A stretch of 44,478 nucleotides of DNA from Ruminococcus sp. (GTDB taxonomy: Bacteria > Bacillota > Clostridia > Oscillospirales > Ruminococcaceae). Each line of letters opens with the position of its first letter. The first letter of the stretch is position 1. The DNA lies in NCBI GenBank assembly GCA_015066875.1, contig SVNM01000011.1, positions 1 through 44,478 on the forward strand, read 5' to 3'. Positions 26,409-33,296 of the stretch are shown here, piece by piece. Under the pieces are notes generated by a model that had not been told where the DNA came from, did not search any database, and saw nothing but the letters and a program-made list of their open reading frames with translations. Position numbers and translations under genes: made by a program.

Positions 26409-29021
26409 CTATTTTTTCATATCCGAAAGCCTGTTTTTTCCTGTGGGGAGCGAGTCGATATAGGCACGCACAGCTTCATCGGCATTTCTGATTTCGCTGA
26501 GGAGCTCGTCGGCGGAGACACGCATAGCTCCGTTTCCGAGAATGATCATCTGCTCAAGACCGTCAGAGGTAGCCACACGCACACGATGATTTTTTGAAAG
26601 CTGGTGGGTGACTTTTTCGATGTAGGAATCGGCAGTTTCCGACTCTTTCGTATAGACAACGGAGATGTTGTTCTTTTTTTCCACCGAACCTGTACCTCCC
26701 GAAACCTTGTAGGCGTCGAAAACGAGGATAAGACAGCACTGCTTGTAGCCCTGATAACGGCAGAGGATATCGATAAGACGCTCACGGGCGTGGTCGAGGC
26801 TTTCCTGAGCAAGAGTCTTAAGCTCCTCCCATGCAAAAATGATATTATAGCCGTCCACCAGCAGATAATCAGGACCCGAATAAACGGGAAGCTTCACTGA
26901 TTTATGCTCAGTGGGCTCTTTTTTCACCTTTTTGAAGGCCTTTCGCGGGTCACGGTTGAGCTTTCCGTAGGTACGCTCAAAAATCTCCATAAGCTCGTCG
27001 TCGTCGGCAGTAATTTTAGCTGAGGAGCGTGAAATCTGCTGAGGATAATAATCGTCATCGTCATAGGTATACGAGTCCCTTGCGTCAAGAGCTGAGGGCA
27101 GATGCATATACTGCGCAACCTCGCTCCACCTGACGTTGAAGCCGGCACCGTGAGCACAGAACACCGAATCAGCGGTATTTTCAAGGTCTGAGTCGCAGTC
27201 GTAGGCGATTTTCTCAATCACCTCGTCGGAGTTATGGCACTCAAAGTAGCCCGCCATTGTACAGGAGATACGTCCTTTTCCGGCGGTATAGCCCGCAAGC
27301 TCACGCTGATAACCGTTTATGGTGGCTACGGGAGCTCTGCCTGTAATAACCGAGGTCTCGCCGTCTGACTGCGGAGCTTCAAATGTACCGAACATATTGC
27401 GTATATCGGTCATAGCACGTCCCACAAAGCGGTCGGGAAGCTCGATTGTAAAGTCGTAGAAAGGCTCTAAAAGGAGGCTTTCCGCCTGTCTTAGTCCCTG
27501 TCTTACGGCACGGTAGGTAGACTGTCTGAAGTCTCCGCCCTCGGTGTGCTTAAGGTGAGCTTTTCCCGAAGCAAGAGTGATTTTCATATCTGTTACGGGC
27601 GAGCCTGTAAGGACTCCCTTATGGATTTTCTCTTCAAGGTGAGTAAGGATAAGTCTCTGCCAGTTACGGTCAAGGTCGTCCTCACGTGCGATGGTATCAA
27701 ACTGCAGACCGCTTCCTCGTGCAAGAGGCTCCATTATAAGATGCACCTCGGAATAATGGCGCAGAGGCTCATAATGTCCCACGCCCTCAACGGTGGAAGC
27801 GATAGTTTCGCGGTAGGTAACAGCTCCGTTTCCGAAGCCGATTTCATAGCCGAAGCGTTCGGAAGCAATACGGCTGAGCACCTCAAGCTGAACCTCGCCC
27901 ATAAGCTGAACAGAGATTTGTCTCAGCTGTTCATTCCACAGAATATGAAGCTGAGGGTCCTCGGCTTCAAGGGTGCGGAAGTCCTTAAGAGCGTCGTGGA
28001 TATTGATGTTTTTTGGGATAACGGCGGTATAAGACATAACAGGCTCAAGCACAGCCGAGTCGGAATCGGGCTCAAAGCCGAGACCTTGTCCGCAGTAAGC
28101 CTGTGAAAGTCCCGTAACGGCGCAGACCTCGCCCGCAAGAGCTATTTCAGCCTGTCGTGATTTTTCGCCCGAATAAAAGCTGACAGAGCTGACCTTTTCG
28201 GTGAATTCCTCGCCTGACTGAGAGGTATATGTAATCTCGTCACGCACACGCAGAGCTCCACCGCATATTTTCATAAAGGTGAGCCTGTTGCCCTTGCGGT
28301 CAGCGGAGATTTTAAACACCTTTGCTCCGAACATATCCTTTCTTTTTGGCAGAGCGGTAAAGCGGTCAAGGACGGTAAGAAAGCGGTCGATGCCCTCAAG
28401 CTTCAGTGCCGAGCCGAAACAGCAGGGGAAAATCCTTCTCTGTGCAACGGCAGAGGCTAAGTCCCCGTCAGAGAGCGAGCCTTCTTCGATAAACTTATCC
28501 ATAAGCTCCTCACAGCACAGTGCAGAGCCTTCACAAACGTCCTCATCATCGCCTGAAAAGTCGGTGCACAGCGGAGAAAGACGCTTTCTGAGAGCTTCAA
28601 GGACGTTTTCCTTATCGGCTCCGTCAAGGTCCATTTTATTGACGAAAACAAAAACGGGAACATTATATTTTTCAAGCAGTCTCCACAGAGTCTCAGTGTG
28701 GCTCTGAACGCCCTCGCTTCCGCTGATAACGAGCACAGCGTAGTCGAGCACCTGCATAGTACGCTCGGTTTCGGCGGAAAAATCCACGTGTCCGGGGGTA
28801 TCAAGCAGAGTAACGGCAGTATCCTTTATTCTGAACTCAGCCTGATGTGAAAAAACGGTAATACCCCTGTCGCGCTCAACGGAATCTGTATCGAGGAATG
28901 AGCTTCCGTGATCGACTCTGCCAAGCTTGCGGATATGTCCCGTAGTGTAAAGCAGAGCTTCGGAAAGAGTAGTTTTACCCGAATCCACGTGAGCTGTAAT
29001 GCCAACAACAATTCTTTTCAT
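26409..29021 (-). CDS. TetM/EF-G-like ribosomal GTPase fused to a YacP/Rae1-type NYN nuclease
   Basis: The 870-residue protein has an EF-G-like translation factor part of the TetM/OtrA group (about 1-660). G motifs are AHVDSGKTT (10-18), RGIT, DTPGHVD, NKMD and GSALK, followed by domains II to V. A charged linker leads to a C-terminal NYN domain (about 712-855) of the YacP type, with acidic residues D723 in VDGYN, D769 in FDAYK, D798 in TADSYIE and D820 in TSDGLEQ all present. In Bacillus subtilis YacP/Rae1 is a ribosome-associated endoribonuclease; TetM proteins bind the ribosomal A-site region. The domain IV loop that reads SPVSTP in TetM is KHTEGG here, so tetracycline protection is doubtful. 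The start at 29021 lies after the promoter at 29085-29113. A ribosome-directed mRNA-cutting or rescue role is inferred. Confidence 0.85.
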   Translation of the reverse strand: MKRIVVGITAHVDSGKTTLSEALLYTTGHIRKLGRVDHGSSFLDTDSVERDRGITVFSHQAEFRIKDTAVTLLDTPGHVDFSAETERTMQVLDYAVLVISGSEGVQSHTETLWRLLEKYNVPVFVFVNKMDLDGADKENVLEALRKRLSPLCTDFSGDDEDVCEGSALCCEELMDKFIEEGSLSDGDLASAVAQRRIFPCCFGSALKLEGIDRFLTVLDRFTALPKRKDMFGAKVFKISADRKGNRLTFMKICGGALRVRDEITYTSQSGEEFTEKVSSVSFYSGEKSRQAEIALAGEVCAVTGLSQAYCGQGLGFEPDSDSAVLEPVMSYTAVIPKNINIHDALKDFRTLEAEDPQLHILWNEQLRQISVQLMGEVQLEVLSRIASERFGYEIGFGNGAVTYRETIASTVEGVGHYEPLRHYSEVHLIMEPLARGSGLQFDTIAREDDLDRNWQRLILTHLEEKIHKGVLTGSPVTDMKITLASGKAHLKHTEGGDFRQSTYRAVRQGLRQAESLLLEPFYDFTIELPDRFVGRAMTDIRNMFGTFEAPQSDGETSVITGRAPVATINGYQRELAGYTAGKGRISCTMAGYFECHNSDEVIEKIAYDCDSDLENTADSVFCAHGAGFNVRWSEVAQYMHLPSALDARDSYTYDDDDYYPQQISRSSAKITADDDELMEIFERTYGKLNRDPRKAFKKVKKEPTEHKSVKLPVYSGPDYLLVDGYNIIFAWEELKTLAQESLDHARERLIDILCRYQGYKQCCLILVFDAYKVSGGTGSVEKKNNISVVYTKESETADSYIEKVTHQLSKNHRVRVATSDGLEQMIILGNGAMRVSADELLSEIRNADEAVRAYIDSLPTGKNRLSDMKK

Positions 29022-29084
29022 AAAAAATCTTCCAATCGGATAATAGTAAGTCATAATCTAAAGAATTATCCTTCAGATAAAATG

Positions 29085-29113
29085 ATTATACCATAAATAA
29101 AGCGGTTTATCAA
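29085..29113 (-). promoter_or_regulatory. Promoter of the GTPase-NYN gene
   Basis: Minus-strand TTGATA (29108-29113), 17-bp spacer, TATAAT (29085-29090). The leader is about 57 bases. Confidence 0.75.
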
Positions 29114-29232
29114 TGGCAGTGAGAAAAAACGCAAAAACTCAACAGTTAATTTACTTTTTGTGATAAATGCACAATTAAAGGCGATTTTTGATGTGCAAAC
29201 GTCCGATTTTTTTAAATTTGAAAATTAATGCT

Positions 29233-29261
29233 ATGCAAACGGCAAGCAAAATGATATAATA
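29233..29261 (+). promoter_or_regulatory. Possible promoter of the LacI-GGDEF gene
   Basis: TATAAT at 29256-29261 is clear. The -35 (TATGCA, 29233-29238) is poor, which suggests that an activator is needed. Repeated GCAAAC at about 29195, 29236 and (as GCAAAA) 29131 lies upstream. The rest of the gap 29114-29232 shows no gene or strong hairpin. Confidence 0.5.
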
Positions 29262-29320
29262 TAAGTGTGTGAACTAATTGTAAGAGACGTTCCCACAATA
29301 CTGATAAGGCCGGTGATACT

Positions 29321-31246
29321 ATGAAAGCTGAAAAGATAAAAAATATAGCAGTTATTGTGGCGGGAATTGACGAGGAATACCAGAGCGCTGTCATCAGCGG
29401 AATAAACAGCTTTGTCAAGCAGAATGATATAAATGCAGTTTATTTTACCGCTTTCGGTGGAGTTCTTGCAAATTCCAGATATGATATCGGTGAATACAAT
29501 ATCTATAATCTGGTGAATTATGAAAAGTTTGACGGCGTAATTCTTATGAACAATACGATCTGTGCTGTTGAGGAAAGAGAAAAAATCATCGAAAGAGTAA
29601 GAGCCTCAGGCAAGCCTGTTATCGTTTTCGATTGCGACGAATACCCCGAATTCTACAACATAAGCATCGACAATACAGGTGCTATGAAGGATATTGTAAA
29701 GCATATTATCTGTCATCACAAGGCTCGTACCGTGAATTATATCTCAGGACCTCTTGCTAATCCTGAAGCAAATGCAAGATACAAGGCTTTTGAAGCTGTT
29801 ATGCAGGAAAACGGTATGGAAATAGACGGGCGTCGTGTGTATTACGGCGAGTTTCGTCCCGTTGACGGACAGAAGGCTATTGAAGAGTTTGTACATTCAG
29901 GGTTGAGTCTGCCTGATGCGTTTATATGCGCAAACGACGCTATGGCTCTTTCAGCAGTTATAACTCTTGAAAAACACGGCTATAAGGTTCCTCAGGACGT
30001 AATGGTCACAGGCTTTGACCATACTTATAACGCAAGAAATTATCACCCTGCAATAAGCTCGGTTAAAAGACCTCTTTTTGACGCGGGAAGACTCGCCTGC
30101 GAAACTCTTATGAAGCTTATGAGCGGTGAGAAGTGTGAGCATACGATAGCTCTTGAAGCAGAGGCAGTTTTCTATTCAAGCTGTGGCTGTAATGATTGCT
30201 GTGACTGCAGTGTGGAAGAGTATAAGAAGAGCTCGGTTGACATTATAAGCGGTTGCCGGACAGGAATTTCACTTCTTAACCGAATGACATCGCTTCTTGC
30301 TGAAACAGAAAGTCCTGATGATAATTTAAACGTTATCGGACAGTTTATGGACGAGCTTGAGTGCGAAGCGTGCTATCTGTGTCTTTGCTCTGAGTGGCAG
30401 GGTACATTCAATTCTGTAACAGCACAGATGTCTGAGGATAAGTACGTAGATGTGGGCTATACAAAAACTATGAGTGCTCCGCTGATATGGAAAAAAGGCG
30501 GAAGATACTCGGTAGAGTCGTACACCAGCTCTGAGATGTTCCCTGAACAGCCGGAAGGAAGCGGAAATATAAGCTATTTCCTGCCTCTGCATTTCCGCGA
30601 GCATAGTCTGGGATATTATATCGTTGTAAACGGAGATTTCCCCATTGCAAGTATGCTCTGCCATTCAATAATGATGAGCATAAGCAATTCAATTGAAAAT
30701 ATACGAAAGCTTCTCCACCTCAATAACGCCATTGAGGAGCTTGATAAGCTCTACGTGATAGACCCCCTCTGCGATATCTACAACAGAAACGGATTTATAC
30801 GGGTTGCAGACGCTATTTTCAGAAGCTGTGCCGTTACAAAAACAAACGTTATGATTTCCTTTATAGATATGGACGGACTTAAGTTTATCAACGATAATTT
30901 CGGTCATAATGAGGGAGATTTTGCCCTCAGAAAGCTTGCGGGAATTATCAAGGAGTGCTGTGGCGCTGAGTATATCTGTGCCCGTTTCGGCGGAGATGAG
31001 TTCATCGTGTTCGGTTCGGGAGTAAAGGGCGAGGACGTTGAAGCTCTGGAAAGAAAATTCGAAGCAAAGCTTGCAGAATTCAATAATATCGTGAATAAAC
31101 CCTATGAGCTTTCAGCAAGTATCGGTACCTGTGTTACTGATGTTGATGCGGATACAAGACTCTTCAAGCTTATTACTCAGGCTGATGAGAAAATGTATGA
31201 GCAGAAAAAACGGAAGAAAACTTCACGCTATTTAAGACGTTCGTAA
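29321..31246 (+). CDS. Cytosolic diguanylate cyclase with LacI-type sugar-binding sensor
   Basis: This 641-residue soluble protein begins directly with a periplasmic-binding-protein-like domain of LacI/XylR type (about 7-280), without the usual LacI DNA-binding helices and without signal peptide. A cysteine-rich segment SCGCNDCCDCS follows (about 289-299), then a GAF-sized domain (about 305-460), a short helix and a GGDEF domain (about 480-635). The active site RFGGDEF is intact (R555 to F561). The RxxD inhibitory site, expected just before it, is replaced by GAEY. The likely reaction is GTP to c-di-GMP under control of a cytosolic sugar. Its architecture mirrors that of the AraC regulator at 33297-35504, with the GH5 cellulase gene in between. 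The ligand is unknown. Confidence 0.88.
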   Translation: MKAEKIKNIAVIVAGIDEEYQSAVISGINSFVKQNDINAVYFTAFGGVLANSRYDIGEYNIYNLVNYEKFDGVILMNNTICAVEEREKIIERVRASGKPVIVFDCDEYPEFYNISIDNTGAMKDIVKHIICHHKARTVNYISGPLANPEANARYKAFEAVMQENGMEIDGRRVYYGEFRPVDGQKAIEEFVHSGLSLPDAFICANDAMALSAVITLEKHGYKVPQDVMVTGFDHTYNARNYHPAISSVKRPLFDAGRLACETLMKLMSGEKCEHTIALEAEAVFYSSCGCNDCCDCSVEEYKKSSVDIISGCRTGISLLNRMTSLLAETESPDDNLNVIGQFMDELECEACYLCLCSEWQGTFNSVTAQMSEDKYVDVGYTKTMSAPLIWKKGGRYSVESYTSSEMFPEQPEGSGNISYFLPLHFREHSLGYYIVVNGDFPIASMLCHSIMMSISNSIENIRKLLHLNNAIEELDKLYVIDPLCDIYNRNGFIRVADAIFRSCAVTKTNVMISFIDMDGLKFINDNFGHNEGDFALRKLAGIIKECCGAEYICARFGGDEFIVFGSGVKGEDVEALERKFEAKLAEFNNIVNKPYELSASIGTCVTDVDADTRLFKLITQADEKMYEQKKRKKTSRYLRRS

Positions 31247-31259
31247 AATAACAGATTTT

Positions 31260-31288
31260 AAAGGACAGCGTTATGCTGTCCTTTTTTG
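31260..31288 (+). terminator. Intrinsic terminator after the diguanylate cyclase gene
   Basis: Stem AAGGACAGC (31261-31269) and GCTGTCCTT (31275-31283) followed by a T run. Confidence 0.92.
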
Positions 31289-31342
31289 TTGGATAAAATG
31301 TATTAATAGTGGAAATTACCGATGTTGTGATTGAAATAATCA

Positions 31343-31371
31343 TTGACTAATGACGCAAAAATTGATATAAT
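31343..31371 (+). promoter_or_regulatory. Promoter of the GH5 gene
   Basis: TTGACT (31343-31348), 17-bp spacer, TATAAT (31366-31371). It lies just behind the cyclase terminator, so GH5 is its own transcription unit. The AT-rich stretch 31290-31342 is the natural place for the neighbouring AraC regulator to bind, although no clear repeat is visible. Confidence 0.85.
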
Positions 31372-31387
31372 GTATAGGATAAATTTT

Positions 31388-31426
31388 CGCAGAGCATTAT
31401 GGCTTTTAGGCAAGGTCAGCTCTGTG
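31388..31426 (+). promoter_or_regulatory. Leader hairpin before GH5
   Basis: CGCAGAGC (31388-31395) can pair with GCTCTGTG (31419-31426) around a 23-base loop inside the GH5 5' leader. It ends eight bases before the AGGAGGA ribosome binding site. It may stabilise the mRNA or tune translation. No known riboswitch is recognised. Confidence 0.5.
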
Positions 31427-31448
31427 ATAAAACAGGAGGAATTAAATA

Positions 31449-33233
31449 ATGGGCATCACTAAAAAGCTCCTCTCACTTGCTTGTGCCGTTGTTATGACAG
31501 CTTCTGCGTTTACCGGATGCAGTAAGTCGGACAAGAAGGAAGAGGGAACAACAAAAAAAGACTTCACCATCTCTGTAAGCGATATTGCAGAGGATATGGG
31601 TGCGGGCTGGAATCTGGGCAATACTCTTGAGGCTAATGCAGGCGGTATTCCCAACGAAACTGCATGGGGAAATCCCGAAGCTTCACAGGAAATCATCGAT
31701 ATGGTTGCTGATGCGGGCTTCAAGACGATCCGTGTTCCCGTTTCATATCTGAGCAAGATAAACAACGCTGACTTTGCACTTGATACAGAGTGGCTTGACC
31801 GTATCGAAGAGGTTGTTCAGTACTGCTACAACCGCGACCTTTATGTTATCATCAACGTTCATGGCGATGGCTACAACAGCGTTCAGGGAGGCTGGCTCCT
31901 TGTTAACGGCGAGGATCAGGAGACTATCAGAAAGAAGTATGAGGCTCTCTGGAAACAGCTTGCTGAGCGTTTCAAGGATTACGACGAGCACCTTATCTTC
32001 GAGTCAATGAACGAGGTCTTCGACGGAAATCACACCGATCCCGACCGTGCAATGTACGGAAATCTCAACGACTATAACCAGATTTTCGTAGATACAGTCC
32101 GTGCAACAGGCGGAAAGAATACTCACCGTTATCTGCTTGTTCCCGGCTGGAATACAAATATCAACTATACCTGCGAGGACTACGGCTTTGAGCTTCCCAC
32201 AGACGCAAACTGCTCAGCAGAGGAAAATCGTCTTATGGTTTCCGTTCACTACTATGATCCCTGGGATTACTGCGGTCAGGAAGATATGAGATGCTATCTC
32301 TGGGGCGATAAGGGACAGCAGATTGTCGAGGTAAACGGCGCTAACAAGAGAAAAATTCCCGATTGGGGCGGTCAGGACTTTATGGAAGGACAGGTTCAGA
32401 AGCTTGTTGACTGCTTCGTAAGCAAGGATATCCCCGTAATCGTCGGCGAGTACGGCGCTATCGACAAGTCTACAGGTGATTCAAACATCTTCGCTCAGAT
32501 CAACGAAAACCGTGTTTACTACAACAGCTACTTTGCAGGAACCTGTGCTAAGAACGGCGTAATCCCTGTTTACTGGGATAACGGCTATAACGGCGTTTAC
32601 GGCTTCGGACTCTTCGACAGAAAGGGTCTTACACAGACTCAGCCTGAGATTATCACAGGTATTGTAAACGCTGTAAAGAACAAGAATCCTCTTGAGGGTG
32701 CTGATATTGCAGTAGGCTCAGGCGGTGAAAAGCAGTCTGAGGTTCACGCATACATCGGTGTTCAGTCTAACGTATATACCTTCAGAAATGCTTGGAATGA
32801 CGCTACTTACGGAGCTTCAAGCGAGTACTTCAACACACTTATCAAGTGGGGCGAGGATCAGGACGGCGACGGCAAGGACGATATCATCGACACAGGCGCT
32901 GTTTTTGAGGACGCAACTATCACACAGAACGGAGTTTATACTGTCGGCGTTTCAGGCTATGACTTCTCACAGGAAGAGAGTATGAATATGCTTTTCGTAA
33001 GCACAGACTTTGCATATGCTCCAAATGTAGCAATTCAGGACGTTACAATCCACTGTGACGATAAGGAAATTCCCGTTGAAAATCCTGTGATTATGGCAGA
33101 CGCTTCGGGAAATATGTACATCGAGATCATCAACATCTACAACAAGGACCTTGCTCCCGTAGAAATGGTAATGCCCAAGGAAAGCCTCAGCATCAGCTTT
33201 GAGATTTCAGGCACAAACAACGTTCTCGGTTAA
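31449..33233 (+). CDS. GH5 endoglucanase lipoprotein
   Basis: The 594-residue enzyme has a lipoprotein signal with lipobox FTGC (C24) after a K-K-containing hydrophobic leader, so it should be anchored on the outer face of the membrane rather than docked on a cellulosome. The GH5 barrel (about 42-410) looks like subfamily 4 (GWNLGNTLEA, WGNP, RVPVSY, INVHGDG). The acid/base is E189 in SMNEVF and the nucleophile is E334 in VGEYGAID. Substrates in that group are cellulose, xyloglucan or mixed-linkage glucan. A C-terminal beta-rich domain (about 425-594) with DQDGDGKDD looks like a carbohydrate-binding module; I cannot name it. Flanking genes encode two sensors of the same build, suggesting that they control it. 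Confidence 0.93.
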   Translation: MGITKKLLSLACAVVMTASAFTGCSKSDKKEEGTTKKDFTISVSDIAEDMGAGWNLGNTLEANAGGIPNETAWGNPEASQEIIDMVADAGFKTIRVPVSYLSKINNADFALDTEWLDRIEEVVQYCYNRDLYVIINVHGDGYNSVQGGWLLVNGEDQETIRKKYEALWKQLAERFKDYDEHLIFESMNEVFDGNHTDPDRAMYGNLNDYNQIFVDTVRATGGKNTHRYLLVPGWNTNINYTCEDYGFELPTDANCSAEENRLMVSVHYYDPWDYCGQEDMRCYLWGDKGQQIVEVNGANKRKIPDWGGQDFMEGQVQKLVDCFVSKDIPVIVGEYGAIDKSTGDSNIFAQINENRVYYNSYFAGTCAKNGVIPVYWDNGYNGVYGFGLFDRKGLTQTQPEIITGIVNAVKNKNPLEGADIAVGSGGEKQSEVHAYIGVQSNVYTFRNAWNDATYGASSEYFNTLIKWGEDQDGDGKDDIIDTGAVFEDATITQNGVYTVGVSGYDFSQEESMNMLFVSTDFAYAPNVAIQDVTIHCDDKEIPVENPVIMADASGNMYIEIINIYNKDLAPVEMVMPKESLSISFEISGTNNVLG

Positions 33234-33249
33234 TTGAATGATAAAAAGC

Positions 33250-33286
33250 AAACCCCGGAATTCCTGAGAATTCCGGGGTTATTTTT
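33250..33286. terminator. Strong two-way terminator between GH5 and the AraC regulator
   Basis: A perfect stem AACCCCGGAATTC (33251-33263) and GAATTCCGGGGTT (33268-33280) with a four-base loop. It has ATTTTT on the right and a T-rich tract on the other strand. Confidence 0.94.
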
Positions 33287-33296
33287 GTATATCCTG

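Noticed and set aside
26409-29021. Calling this gene a tetracycline resistance determinant
   Set aside because: The GTPase part is TetM-like, but the domain IV tip lacks the SPVSTP-type loop and a nuclease domain is fused. Resistance is not supported by sequence.
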